From an uncultured Collinsella sp. (GTDB taxonomy: Bacteria; Actinomycetota; Coriobacteriia; Coriobacteriales; Coriobacteriaceae), in contig CAKUBM010000005.1 in NCBI GenBank assembly GCA_934643145.1, forward strand, positions 33,233-97,232: DNA of 64,000 bases, written 5' to 3'. Shown in pieces: positions 17,849-26,704 of the stretch. The first letter of the stretch is position 1; each line of letters starts with the position of its first letter. Under the pieces are notes generated by a model, which did not search any database, was not told the DNA's origin, and saw nothing but the letters and a program-made list of their open reading frames with translations. The translations under genes were made by a program, and so were the position numbers.

Positions 17849-19093
17849 CTATTCGTGATCATGGTAAATCTCACGCGGAGCGAGCTCCGAATGTTTGCGT
17901 TTTAAGGTCTTAGGGGCCTTATACGTGTTGCTCTCAAAGTCGATGTACTCGGTCTGCTTGAGCAGACGCTCGATCATCTCCTCGTGATCGAACAGCTCCC
18001 AGGCCTCATGAACGGCATCGAGCTTGGCATGCGTCTCGGGACGGCGCGGCATAAAGAGTGTGCAGCAGTCGGGCGCGGCCTCGGTCGAGATGTCGAATGT
18101 ACCGATTTCCTCGGCACGCGCAATGATCTCCTGCTTGTCCGAACCGATGAGCGGACGGAACACGGGAATCTTCACAGCCTCGTTGACAGCCATGATGTTC
18201 TCGAGCGTCTGGGAGGCGACCTGGCCAAGCGACTCACCGGTCACGATAGCCTTGGCGCCCTCGATATGCGCGATGTGCTCGGCAACCGAATACATGATGC
18301 GGCGATACATGATCACGCGCAGGTTGCTGGGGCAGGTGACCGAAATCTCGCGCTGGCAGTCGCCAAACGGAACCACGTACAGACGGCCGATCTGGACTCC
18401 AGGCGCAAGGGCACGGATGATGTCCTGCACCAGATACTCACTCGTATCGGGCGTCTGCGGACGACCGGAGAAATGCACCGGTACGCACACGGCGCCGCGG
18501 CGGGCGAGCATCCACGTCGACACGGGCGAATCGATACCCGAAGACAGCAGCGTCACAACCTTGCCGGCAGAACCCACCGGCAGGCCGCCCACGCCGCGCT
18601 CGGAGCGCGCATATACATAGACGCTGCCCTGGACCACCAGCACATGCACCATCGCGTCGGGGTCGTGCATCTGAACCTTTTTATCGGGAAACGCCTCGCA
18701 CAGCACCTCGCCCACCTGACGGTTGATATCGATGGAGGTAAGCTCATAGTCGGTGTTGGAGCGCTTGGCATGCACCTTAAACGAATCGAAGGGACCGAAC
18801 TCGCGCAACGCCTTGACGGCGGCTGCGCAATACTCCTGCGGGTCGCGGTTGGTGTGGTATGCCAGGGACACACGGGCAACGCCGGGGACGGTGCGAATGA
18901 CACGCGCCGCCTCGTCGGCCTGATGCTCGTTAAAGGTCACGAGGATATAACCGGAAATTCGAGACACGGCATTCACGGAAAAGGCGGCCAAAGCCGCCTT
19001 GATGTTATCCATGAGGATATGCTCAAAATGTGCGCGGTTCTTGCCCTTCAGTCCAACCTCGTGATAGTGGACCAGGCAGACGCGAGCTGCCAT
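17849..19093 (-). CDS. thiI: tRNA 4-thiouridine synthase ThiI
   Basis: ThiI adenylates U8 of tRNA and transfers sulfur to give s4U; it can also serve thiazole synthesis. Domains in order: an N-terminal ferredoxin-like domain (about 1-60, with VHYHEVGLKGKN), THUMP (about 60-165) and a PP-loop ATPase with LLSSGIDSPVSTWMLARRG. The C-terminal rhodanese domain of the Escherichia coli enzyme is absent, as in Bacillus, so sulfur must come from a dedicated desulfurase. 414 residues. It directly follows rpoZ with no gap. Confidence 0.94.
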   Translation of the reverse strand: MAARVCLVHYHEVGLKGKNRAHFEHILMDNIKAALAAFSVNAVSRISGYILVTFNEHQADEAARVIRTVPGVARVSLAYHTNRDPQEYCAAAVKALREFGPFDSFKVHAKRSNTDYELTSIDINRQVGEVLCEAFPDKKVQMHDPDAMVHVLVVQGSVYVYARSERGVGGLPVGSAGKVVTLLSSGIDSPVSTWMLARRGAVCVPVHFSGRPQTPDTSEYLVQDIIRALAPGVQIGRLYVVPFGDCQREISVTCPSNLRVIMYRRIMYSVAEHIAHIEGAKAIVTGESLGQVASQTLENIMAVNEAVKIPVFRPLIGSDKQEIIARAEEIGTFDISTEAAPDCCTLFMPRRPETHAKLDAVHEAWELFDHEEMIERLLKQTEYIDFESNTYKAPKTLKRKHSELAPREIYHDHE

Positions 19094-19375
19094 TTAGGCT
19101 TCAGCAACCTTGTGGCCGAGCGCCTTCTCGTAACGGGCCTCATCGTAGGAGATATCGCCGTCGACGATCTCGTCCATAGCCATCGAAATGGTATCGGCAC
19201 CAGAAAGGCCGATGGTGATGTCATCGACATCCTGAACGGCAAGCACGCGGTTGTGCTGGCCGCGCAGCATGCTATTGATGTCGCAGGCGCGCTTGGAGGC
19301 AAGCGAAGCGAGCAGGAAGCGGTTGTGATCGGTCTTCTCCAGAAGATCGTCAATGCAAGGCTTTACAACGGACAC
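19094..19375 (-). CDS. rpoZ: DNA-directed RNA polymerase subunit omega
   Basis: Omega helps fold the beta-prime subunit. The 93-residue product has the conserved KPCIDDLLEKTDHNRFLLASL opening and ASKRACDINSM helix. The start is GTG at 19375, five bases after the gmk stop. Gene order gmk-rpoZ is widely conserved and supports the call for this short protein. Confidence 0.93.
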   Translation of the reverse strand: MSVVKPCIDDLLEKTDHNRFLLASLASKRACDINSMLRGQHNRVLAVQDVDDITIGLSGADTISMAMDEIVDGDISYDEARYEKALGHKVAEA

Positions 19376-19380
19376 GGACC

Positions 19381-19950
19381 TCAGATCCTTTCATGCATAT
19401 CGAGAACGCGAACGAGTTCGTCGGTCGCGCGGTCGAGATCGTCATTCACCACGACGTCGTCGTAGCGGTCGGCAAGGGCAAGCTCATCGGCGGCGTTTGC
19501 CATACGCAGCTCAATCGTCTCGGGCGTCTCAGTACCGCGACCGACTAGACGCTCGCGGAGCACCTCAAGCGAAGGCGGCTTGATAAAGATCAGCACGGCC
19601 TCGGGGAAACGCTCCTTCACCTGCAGGGCGCCCTGGACATCGATCTCCAAAATCAGAGACGAGCCCGAGGCGAGCTTGGATGTGACCTCGCTCACCAGCG
19701 TGCCGTAGCAGTTACCGTGGACCTCGGCCCACTCAACAAACTCACCGTTTGCCACGCGGCGGTCGAACTCCTCGCGCGTCAGGAAAAAGTAGTTGACGCC
19801 GTCGACCTCACCTTTGCGTGGTGCTCGCGTGGTAGCCGAAACCGTCAGGCCCAGGTTGGAGCGACGCTCGCGCACACGAGTGACGAGCGTGCCCTTGCCT
19901 GCGCCTGACGGTCCAGAAATCACAAAGAGCTTTGAATCCTGAGCGCTCAC
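19381..19950 (-). CDS. gmk: Guanylate kinase
   Basis: Phosphorylates GMP to GDP with ATP. FVISGPSGAGKGTL is the P-loop, followed by VSATTRAPRKGEVDGVNYFFL (GMP-binding loop) and the LEIDVQGALQVKERFPEAV stretch. The 189-residue length is normal. The GTG start immediately follows the mihF stop with no spacer, so translation is likely coupled. Confidence 0.95.
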   Translation of the reverse strand: MSAQDSKLFVISGPSGAGKGTLVTRVRERRSNLGLTVSATTRAPRKGEVDGVNYFFLTREEFDRRVANGEFVEWAEVHGNCYGTLVSEVTSKLASGSSLILEIDVQGALQVKERFPEAVLIFIKPPSLEVLRERLVGRGTETPETIELRMANAADELALADRYDDVVVNDDLDRATDELVRVLDMHERI

Positions 19951-20259
19951 TTATTTGGTCAGCTGCTCGAGGAGCTGCTCGCGCTGACGGACGCCGAGGC
20001 CCTGGACGCGACGGGTAGCGGAGATGCCGAGCTCCTCCATGATCTTGGCGGCCTTGGCCTTGCCATAACCGGGGAGGGACTCGATGAGGGTGGAAACCTT
20101 CATGCGGGAAGCAATGGGGTCATCGGAGTTGAGCACGGACTCGAGGGACTTCTCGCCCTTCTTGATCTGCTCGCGAAGTTCAGCGCGGGCGTGACGTGCG
20201 GCGGCAGCCTTCTCAAGAGCCTGCTTGCGCTGCTCGTCGGTAAGCTGAGGGAGTGCCAT
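19951..20259 (-). CDS. mihF: Integration host factor, actinobacterial type
   Basis: A small nucleoid DNA-binding protein unrelated to proteobacterial IHF; in Mycobacterium it binds DNA through a helix-two-turn-helix. The 102-residue product, from MALPQLTDEQRKQALEKA, has the typical LESVLNSDDPIASRMKVSTL and LPGYGKAKAAKIMEELGI stretches. ATG at 20259 has GGAGG five bases upstream; an earlier in-frame start is less well placed. The order mihF-gmk-rpoZ is characteristic of Actinobacteria and is the best taxonomic marker in this window. Confidence 0.94.
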   Translation of the reverse strand: MALPQLTDEQRKQALEKAAAARHARAELREQIKKGEKSLESVLNSDDPIASRMKVSTLIESLPGYGKAKAAKIMEELGISATRRVQGLGVRQREQLLEQLTK

Positions 20260-20303
20260 TCGTACCTCCAAATAGTTGGGTTATATCTGATTCAATATTT
20301 GGC

Positions 20304-20312
20304 ATTTTAGCA
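20304..20312 (-). promoter_or_regulatory. Extended -10 element for mihF-gmk-rpoZ-thiI
   Basis: TGCTAAAAT on the minus strand about 44 bases upstream of the mihF start, in an AT-rich stretch. It matches the TGCTA pattern seen before rpsT, rpmB, rpsB and adhE. Confidence 0.4.
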
Positions 20313-20395
20313 CGTAAAACGTACAAAATGCTCAATCGCGGCTCCATAGGTTAGACGATACCCGCAAAAAGTGCAATATATTGCGCTAAAAGTTG

Positions 20396-20453
20396 AGCCC
20401 CTGACCTGCGATTCCACACAAAGGATGGGAAAGTTTTCGCAGGCACAGGGGCT
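20396..20453 (-). terminator. Long imperfect hairpin after pyrF (candidate terminator)
   Basis: AGCCCCTG plus CTGCG on one side pair with CGCAG plus CAGGGGCT on the other across a 26-base interior, making a 58-base imperfect palindrome 45 bases past the pyrF stop. The T run on the minus strand is only four. It may terminate the pyr operon, or be a dispersed intergenic repeat. The rest of the 20260-20498 gap holds the mihF promoter. Confidence 0.5.
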
Positions 20454-20498
20454 AAATTGTGCTAATGAGACCCAAAAGTGGTGACTTAGGGGAATCTT

Positions 20499-21215
20499 TT
20501 ACGCGACGTTTTCGACCAGCTCGGCAACGATGGCGTCAAAGGCGGCAACCGGATCGTCGGCACCGGTGATGGGACGGCCCACCACAATGTGGCTTGCGCC
20601 ACGCTCGATAGCCTGGGAAGGCGTCGCCACGCGGGACTGGTCACCAAGGGCGGAACCCACCGGACGCACACCCGGAGTCACGATCAGGGCATCAGGACCC
20701 AGCAGCTCACGCATGTCGTGAGCCTCCATCGGTGAGCACACGATGCCATCGATGCCGTTGGCCTGAGCAAGCTTTGCCAAGCGGGCGGCCTCCTCGGCCA
20801 CGGGCGACTCGACGCCGATCTCGCTCAAGGCATCCTGATTCATGCTCGTGAGCACGGTAATGGCGACGAGCTTGGCGCGGTCCTCACGCGCCTCCTCGGC
20901 ACCCTCGCGGCAGGCAGCGAGCATAGCACCCGAGCCCAGGCCGTGGACCGAAAGCAGGTCGGCACCGGCAAGCGAGGCCGAGCGGGCAGCGCCGCGCACC
21001 TGATGCGGAATGTCATGGAACTTAAGGTCGAGGAAGACCTTGAAGCCCAGGTCCTTGAACGTCTTGACGATCTCGGGGCCCTCGGCGTAATAGAGCGTCA
21101 TGCCGACCTTGAGCCAGGCAGCATGGCCCGAAAGCTCGCGGGCGAGCTCGAGCGCACGCTCACGGTCGCAGTCGAGGGCGACGATAACGCGGTCGCGGGC
21201 ATCGGTCTCTAGCAT
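20499..21215 (-). CDS. pyrF: Orotidine 5'-phosphate decarboxylase
   Basis: Last step of UMP synthesis: OMP to UMP. VIVALDCDRERALELA opens the barrel and the catalytic FLDLKFHDIPHQV (Lys-x-x-Asp) is present, with TPGVRPVGSALGDQ and the phosphate-loop GRPITGADDP near the end. The 238-residue length fits group I enzymes. It overlaps pyrD by 7 bases and is the last gene of the pyr operon. Confidence 0.96.
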   Translation of the reverse strand: MLETDARDRVIVALDCDRERALELARELSGHAAWLKVGMTLYYAEGPEIVKTFKDLGFKVFLDLKFHDIPHQVRGAARSASLAGADLLSVHGLGSGAMLAACREGAEEAREDRAKLVAITVLTSMNQDALSEIGVESPVAEEAARLAKLAQANGIDGIVCSPMEAHDMRELLGPDALIVTPGVRPVGSALGDQSRVATPSQAIERGASHIVVGRPITGADDPVAAFDAIVAELVENVA

Positions 21216-22132
21216 TCGAACGCACCTACCAGCTCGTTGATGTCCTTCACGCCCTGGGACTCGGCCCAGGCCTCGAGCTCATGCGCGATCTTGAGCGAAG
21301 CGCACGGGTCGACGAAGTTGGCCATACCGACCGACACGCAGGTAGCGCCAGCCAGGATAAACTCGGCCGCGTCCTCACCGGTCATGACGCCGCCAACACC
21401 GTTGATGGGGATATCGACGGCCTGGGCAACCTCCCAGACCATACGCACGGCGATGTGGTGGCACAGCGGGCCCGAAAGGCCGCCCTTGGGCTTGGCGACG
21501 CGCGACTTGCGGGTATGCACGTCAATAGCCATACCCTGAATGGAGTTGATGACCGAAAGGCCGTCGGCGCCCTCGGCCTCGAGAGCCTTGGCGATCTCGG
21601 CGACGTTGACCGGAGCCATCTTCACGAACAGCGGCTTGTCGGTCACCTTGCGGCAGGCGGCCATGACGGCAGAGGCGCCCTCGGGCGTGGAGCCCATGGC
21701 GGCACCGCCGGCGGCGATGTTGGGGCAGCTCACGTTGATCTCGTAGCCGGCAGCCCATGGGCACAGCTCGACATACATCTCGAGAGCACGGACAAACTCG
21801 TCAACGGAGTGGCCGGCAACCTGGCAGATGACCTGGCAGCCGTCCTTGGACAGCTGCTCGAGCCACGGACCGGACTCACGGGCGAAGGCGGCGACGCCGG
21901 GGTTCTGCAGACCCACGGAGTTGATCATGCCGCCGGGGATCTCGGCCATGCGGGGCGCAGGGTTGCCGGGCCAGGGCTCGGCAGCGCAACCCTTGGTGGT
22001 GATGGCACCCAGCTGGGACACATCGAAGAAGTTCTGGAACTGCCAACCGTAGCCAAAGGTACCGGCTGCGGTATTGATGGGGTTCTGCATCTTGACGCCG
22101 CCGAAATCGACGGCCATGTTCACGGTACCCAC
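21209..22132 (-). CDS. pyrD: Dihydroorotate dehydrogenase, class 1B catalytic subunit
   Basis: Oxidises dihydroorotate to orotate with FMN. The first strands contain NPINTAAGTFGYG and the active-site loop has NVSCPNI with the class 1 cysteine; GVGGVMTGEDAAEFILAGA is the FMN phosphate site. Presence of pyrK upstream makes it the NAD-linked heterotetrameric 1B form. The start is GTG at 22132, sharing one base with the pyrK stop; an ATG six codons in (VNMAVDF) is an alternative. 307 residues. Confidence 0.95.
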   Translation of the reverse strand: MGTVNMAVDFGGVKMQNPINTAAGTFGYGWQFQNFFDVSQLGAITTKGCAAEPWPGNPAPRMAEIPGGMINSVGLQNPGVAAFARESGPWLEQLSKDGCQVICQVAGHSVDEFVRALEMYVELCPWAAGYEINVSCPNIAAGGAAMGSTPEGASAVMAACRKVTDKPLFVKMAPVNVAEIAKALEAEGADGLSVINSIQGMAIDVHTRKSRVAKPKGGLSGPLCHHIAVRMVWEVAQAVDIPINGVGGVMTGEDAAEFILAGATCVSVGMANFVDPCASLKIAHELEAWAESQGVKDINELVGAFEC

Positions 22133-22923
22133 TAGAAGACCACCACCTTGGAAGCATCAAACACGGGGCCGCACATGCAGGCGCCCTTCATACCGTCGAC
22201 CGTCTCGACGTTGCAGGTGTTGCAGGCGCCAAAGCCGCAGCTCATCATGCGCTCGAGCGACACCTCGCAATACGCGCCGGCCTCGGCGGCAGCGGCGGCG
22301 ACCTTCTTCATCATGACGGCGGGACCGCAGCTGGCGACGTAGTCGTAACCGCCCTCGCCAAGCAGCTCGGCGGCAGGATCGGTGCAGAAACCGTGCGTGC
22401 CCAGCGTGCCGTCGTCTGTGCACACGTTGACCGTGGCGCCCAGCGCGCGGAACTCATCGACGCCCACGGCCTTGGACGCGGTGCCAAAGCCCAGGCACAC
22501 GTCAACGTCAACACCCTGCTCGGCAAGCATACCGGCCAGGCAGAGCACGGGCGGAACGCCGATGCCGCCGGCGACAAGCAGCGCCTTCCTGGTGCCCTCG
22601 GGCACGAGCCAGCCGCGACCGCCAGGGCCCAGCAGGTTGGAGGTGGAGCCAGGGGCCATCTGCGACAGACGACGGGTGTCGTCGCCCACGACGGCGTACC
22701 ACAGCTCGACGGTGCCGGCCTGGGCGTCGGCGCGATAGAAGCTCAGGGGCACGCGAAGCAGCGAGGACGCATCGCCGGGCACGGCGATGTTCACAAACTG
22801 ACCGGGCTTGAGCGCACTTGCAAGCTTGGGGGCCGAGATAACGAGCGAGAAGATGCCGTCGGCAATCTCCCGGTTCGAGACGACCTCGAAGTCGTGCATG
22901 CGTGCAGTGGAAGGTGTGGGCAT
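22132..22923 (-). CDS. pyrK: Dihydroorotate dehydrogenase electron-transfer subunit
   Basis: PyrK carries FAD and a [2Fe-2S] cluster and passes electrons from PyrD to NAD. Residues 10-110 form a ferredoxin-reductase-like FAD domain (KPGQFVNIAVPG, VPLSFYR), the middle holds the NAD domain (LLVAGGIGVPPVLCLAG), and the C-terminus has the cluster cysteines in CGFGACNTC and the later CMC. ATG at 22923 (MPTPSTARMHDF) has GGAG five bases upstream; a longer frame adds 12 unconvincing residues. It is 92 bases after pyrC. Confidence 0.94.
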   Translation of the reverse strand: MPTPSTARMHDFEVVSNREIADGIFSLVISAPKLASALKPGQFVNIAVPGDASSLLRVPLSFYRADAQAGTVELWYAVVGDDTRRLSQMAPGSTSNLLGPGGRGWLVPEGTRKALLVAGGIGVPPVLCLAGMLAEQGVDVDVCLGFGTASKAVGVDEFRALGATVNVCTDDGTLGTHGFCTDPAAELLGEGGYDYVASCGPAVMMKKVAAAAAEAGAYCEVSLERMMSCGFGACNTCNVETVDGMKGACMCGPVFDASKVVVF

Positions 22924-23015
22924 AGACGCTCCAATCCCCCATGCGTTTGCATGGACCAAACGAACAGAAAGCGCGGCACCGCAAGGGCGCCGCGCACAAA
23001 AGCGATAAGGCTATG

Positions 23016-24305
23016 CTAGCAGATGCAGCCGTCGGCAAGTGTCTGTTTACCGCCGACAAATACATCGGTGGCACGACCGGTGAGCGTGCGACCGGCAAAA
23101 CCGGAGTTCTCGGCGCGCGACTCGTAGCCGTCCTCGCCGACCGTCCAGGTGGCGTTTGCGTCGAAGACGGTCAGGTCGGCAACGGAGCCCGCCTTGACCT
23201 GGACCTGGTCCAGACCCAGGATCTCGCGCGGCTTGATGGCCATGAGCTCGACCATGCGGCCCATGCCCATCTTGCCGGTGTTGACCAGCTCGGTGAGCAC
23301 GAGTGCCAGCGAGGTCTCGAGGCCGATCATGCCGAAGGGCGCAAGCTCGAACTCGCGGGCCTTCTCCCACGGGGTGTGGGGAGCGTGGTCGGTAACGATG
23401 ACGTCGACGGTGCCGTCGATGACGCCCTGGCGGATGGCCTCGGCATCCTCCTCGGTACGCAGCGGCGGATTGACCTTGAGCGAGGTGTTGTAGGTCTCGT
23501 CCAGGTCGTTCTCGGTTAGGAACATGTGGTGCGGGGTGGCCTCGCAGGTAACCTGAACGCCAGCGGCCTTACCGGCACGCACGATCTCCAGGCCATGGGC
23601 GGTGGAGATGTGCTGGATGTGCAGCTTGGCACCGGTCAGCTTGGCAATCTCGATGTCGCGGGCGATCTGGAGCTCCTCGCCGGCAGCCGGCCAGCCCTCG
23701 AGAGCCAGACGGGTCGAGACCTTGCCCTCGTTGATCTGGCCGTGGCCGACCAGGTCCTCGTCCTGGCAGTGGCTCATAAAGACCTTGCCGAACATCTTGC
23801 CGTAGTCCATGCAGCGACGGAGCATGCCCGCGCCCTGCACGCCACGACCGTCGTCGGTGAAGGCGACGGCGCCGTGGGCGACCATATCGCCCATCTCGGA
23901 CATGGCCTCGCCCTTAAGACCGCGGGTCATGGCGCCCGACGGATAGACGCGGCAGTGACCGACCTCGGCAGCGCGGGACTTGACGAACTCCACGACGGTA
24001 CCGTTATCGGCAACGGGATCGGTGTTGGGCATGGCACACACGCCGGTGAAGCCACCCTTGGCGGCAGCGCGGGTACCGCTCTCGATATCCTCTTTGACCT
24101 CATAGCCGGGCTCACGCAGGTGAACGTGCATGTCCACCAGGCCGGGAACGAGGTACTTGCCGGAAAGGTCGCGGACCTCGGCTCCCTCGGCGGCGAGATT
24201 CTCGCCGACCTCGGCGATCTTGTCACCGTCGATCAGGACGTCAACGACACCATCGAGCTCGACGGACGGGTCGACGACGTGGGCATTATTAAGAAGCAAG
24301 GCCAT
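23016..24305 (-). CDS. pyrC: Dihydroorotase
   Basis: Cyclises carbamoyl aspartate to dihydroorotate. The metal motif DMHVHLREPG, the family stretch GFTGVCAMPNTDP and the late TDHAPHTPWEK identify a class I (PyrC/AllB-like) zinc dihydroorotase; the protein is 429 residues. The ATG at 24305 has GGAGG seven bases upstream and overlaps the end of pyrB by 17 bases. Pathway context (pyrB before, pyrK-pyrD-pyrF after) favours dihydroorotase over allantoinase. Confidence 0.95.
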   Translation of the reverse strand: MALLLNNAHVVDPSVELDGVVDVLIDGDKIAEVGENLAAEGAEVRDLSGKYLVPGLVDMHVHLREPGYEVKEDIESGTRAAAKGGFTGVCAMPNTDPVADNGTVVEFVKSRAAEVGHCRVYPSGAMTRGLKGEAMSEMGDMVAHGAVAFTDDGRGVQGAGMLRRCMDYGKMFGKVFMSHCQDEDLVGHGQINEGKVSTRLALEGWPAAGEELQIARDIEIAKLTGAKLHIQHISTAHGLEIVRAGKAAGVQVTCEATPHHMFLTENDLDETYNTSLKVNPPLRTEEDAEAIRQGVIDGTVDVIVTDHAPHTPWEKAREFELAPFGMIGLETSLALVLTELVNTGKMGMGRMVELMAIKPREILGLDQVQVKAGSVADLTVFDANATWTVGEDGYESRAENSGFAGRTLTGRATDVFVGGKQTLADGCIC

Positions 24306-25233
24306 TATCGGCACCTCCAAGCAGCAGATACAGGATAGCCATACGCACGCAGATACCGGCGTAGACCTGCTCCAGGATGACGGAGCGTTGCGGGTGGTCG
24401 GCCATATAGGAGTCGAACTCGACGCCGCGGTTGATGGGGCCCGGGTGGCAGATGATCGCGTCGGGCTTCATGAGCTTCTCGCGGTCCTTGGTCAGGCCGA
24501 AGAGCTTGTGGTACTCGCGAATGGTCGGGAACGGCGCGCCCTCGAGGCGCTCCTGCTGCACGCGCAGCATGTAGACGACGTCCAGCTCGGGCAGAACCGA
24601 ATCGAGGTCGCTCGTCACGTGGTCGCAGCCCAGGACCTCGGGTGCCGGCGGCAGCAGCGTGCCGGGGGCGACAGCGTAGGTCTCGCAGCCCATGATCTTA
24701 AGGGCGGGAATCAGCGAGCCGCAGACGCGGGAGTGGGCGATATCGCCGACGACGGCGACCTTCAGACCGTGGAAGTCACCCTTGTGCTCCCAGATGGTGT
24801 ACAGGTCCAGCAGGGCCTGCGTGGGGTGGTTGTGCTTACCGTCGCCGGCGCAGATGACGCTCGCGGGCGAGTTCTGCGTGACGATGTAGGGAGCGCCGGC
24901 ATGCTTGTCGCGCACGACAATGCAGTCGATCTTGTAGGCGTTGAGGGTCTCGACGGTGTCGACGAGACTCTCGCCCTTGACCGTGGAGGTCGAGGAGCCG
25001 CCGAAGTTGAGGCTGTCGGCCGAAAGACGCTTCTCGGCGAGCTCGAAGGAGCTGCGGGTACGCGTCGAGGGCTCGTTGAACATGTTGACGATGGTCTTGC
25101 CCTTGAGCGTGGGGACCTTCTTGATGGCACGCTCGTTGACCTCGGAGAACGCCTTGGCGGTCTCAAGGATGAGCTTGATGTCCTCTTCGGAGTACTCGGT
25201 AATGTCGATCAGGTGCTTATGGTTGAACGCCAC
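24289..25233 (-). CDS. pyrB: Aspartate carbamoyltransferase catalytic subunit
   Basis: Joins carbamoyl phosphate and aspartate. NEPSTRTRSSFELAEKRL is the carbamoyl-phosphate loop, and HPTQALLDLYT and the aspartate-binding PGPINRGVE loop are in place. Several in-frame starts exist; GTG at 25233 (VAFNHKHLID) follows the pyrR stop by four bases, has GGGAGG upstream, and gives 314 residues. No regulatory pyrI is present. Confidence 0.95.
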   Translation of the reverse strand: MAFNHKHLIDITEYSEEDIKLILETAKAFSEVNERAIKKVPTLKGKTIVNMFNEPSTRTRSSFELAEKRLSADSLNFGGSSTSTVKGESLVDTVETLNAYKIDCIVVRDKHAGAPYIVTQNSPASVICAGDGKHNHPTQALLDLYTIWEHKGDFHGLKVAVVGDIAHSRVCGSLIPALKIMGCETYAVAPGTLLPPAPEVLGCDHVTSDLDSVLPELDVVYMLRVQQERLEGAPFPTIREYHKLFGLTKDREKLMKPDAIICHPGPINRGVEFDSYMADHPQRSVILEQVYAGICVRMAILYLLLGGADNGLAS

Positions 25234-25237
25234 GGTA

Positions 25238-25834
<597 letters not shown>

Positions 25835-25854
25835 TCACATGTCTTGACTGCTGA

Positions 25855-25959
25855 CACAGTCAAAAAAATAGATGCCCGACCGCTCAAAGCGGACCAGACA
25901 CCCACAGGAAAGGCTGCTCGATTGGCAGCTATGTAATTCCATGTGGGTATCTCGTACCC
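25855..25959 (-). promoter_or_regulatory. Candidate pyr operon attenuator
   Basis: Minus-strand leader of pyrR. In transcription order: a 5-bp stem GGGTA/TACCC (25945-25959), the segment TACCCACA that can instead pair with TGTGGGT (25900-25906), and then a GC-rich hairpin (about 25871-25904) followed by seven T. The three are mutually exclusive because TACCC belongs to the first two and the GGGTG to the last two. This is the logic of terminator, antiterminator and anti-antiterminator known for PyrR attenuation. I did not find a clean copy of the Bacillus PyrR-binding consensus, so the mode is inferred. Confidence 0.6.
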
Positions 25960-26076
25960 CTTTAATGGTCAAGGGATAGTGTAGCCAACCTCGGGCTCAA
26001 TTGCGAGCTTAAATACAAGGCAATCCGTAAACGGTGCCAATCGCTCCATAAACCTATATATATTTGTGGGACGCGC

Positions 26077-26105
26077 TTGAAAACCTTGTTGCGAGCTGGC
26101 ATAAT
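26077..26105 (+). promoter_or_regulatory. Candidate sigma-70-type promoter upstream of rpmB
   Basis: TTGAAA, exactly 17 bases, CATAAT, about 170 bases before rpmB. The 452-base gap 25823-26274 between pyrR and rpmB holds this promoter, a second -10 element nearer rpmB, and the pyr leader on the other strand; no gene is seen. Confidence 0.5.
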
Positions 26106-26211
26106 CCCCTCTGCTGCACGCAATTCGGATCTACGTCCAGGGCCGTGGCGTGGGCACTATCGCCAAAAGAGAAATATCTCTGTGTAGATTACGCACAGGG
26201 AGCTGCTTCTG

Positions 26212-26220
26212 TGCTATAGT
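26212..26220 (+). promoter_or_regulatory. Extended -10 element before rpmB
   Basis: TGCTATAGT, the same nonamer as before rpsT, ends 54 bases upstream of the rpmB start. It is the more likely main promoter by position. Confidence 0.45.
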
Positions 26221-26274
26221 TCAGGCTTGTTTGTTAACGCGACATGTTCGTTTGTCGCCCAAGGAGGGTCAGTT

Positions 26275-26463
26275 ATGTCCAAAGTTTGCGAAGTTTGCGG
26301 TAAGCACCCCGTTGCCGGTCGCTCCATCAGCCACTCTCACCGCGTCACCAACCGTAAGTTCCGCCCCAACATCCAGCGCGTCTACGTCGTCGTCGATGGT
26401 CATCGTCGCAAGATGAACGTTTGCTCCACCTGCCTCAAGTCCGGCAAGGTTGCGCGCTCCTAA
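26275..26463 (+). CDS. rpmB: 50S ribosomal protein L28
   Basis: L28 is a small 50S protein. The 62-residue product has the CEVCGKHPVAGRSISHSHR opening and NVCSTCLKSGKV ending; the two CxxC pairs (residues 5/8 and 50/53) mark the zinc-binding form. ATG at 26275 has AAGGAGG seven bases upstream. It is monocistronic, divergent from the pyr operon, and closed by a strong terminator. Confidence 0.97.
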   Translation: MSKVCEVCGKHPVAGRSISHSHRVTNRKFRPNIQRVYVVVDGHRRKMNVCSTCLKSGKVARS

Positions 26464-26531
26464 ATAAGGTCTTACCAACAAGTACCTCGGACTCTCCGGG
26501 TCAAAGACCTCGCGTTCACATAGAACTTACC

Positions 26532-26565
26532 AAAGGCGTCCTCCCCCACGGAGGGTGCCTTTTTT
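26532..26565 (+). terminator. Intrinsic terminator after rpmB
   Basis: A stem of about 12 bp (AAGGCGTCCTCC with GGAGGGTGCCTT, two G-U pairs) followed by a T run, 68 bases after the rpmB stop. The left inverted repeat of the neighbouring transposable element begins four bases beyond it. Confidence 0.85.
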
Positions 26566-26570
26566 GCACT

Positions 26571-26666
26571 CATTGGGGACAGACTTACATGAGTGTTTTC
26601 ACGCATTGGGGACAGACTTACATGAGTGCTTTCACGCATTGGGGACAGACTTAGATGAATGCTTTC
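26571..26666. repeat. Tandem array of three 33-base repeats
   Basis: Unit starts at 26571, 26604 and 26637, each opening CATTGGGGACAGACTTA. Units one and two differ at one base (TGTTTTC versus TGCTTTC); the third diverges (TTAGATGAATGC) and loses its end at about 26666. There are no spacers, so this is not a CRISPR array. Confidence 0.85.
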
Positions 26667-26704
26667 CTAAGCTCACAGTGCATCGATCGGCCCCAATCCA
26701 TACC

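Noticed and set aside
26571..26666. 33-base repeats as a CRISPR array
   Set aside because: Units are directly adjacent with no spacers, and no cas gene is near; they match the arms of the transposase element.
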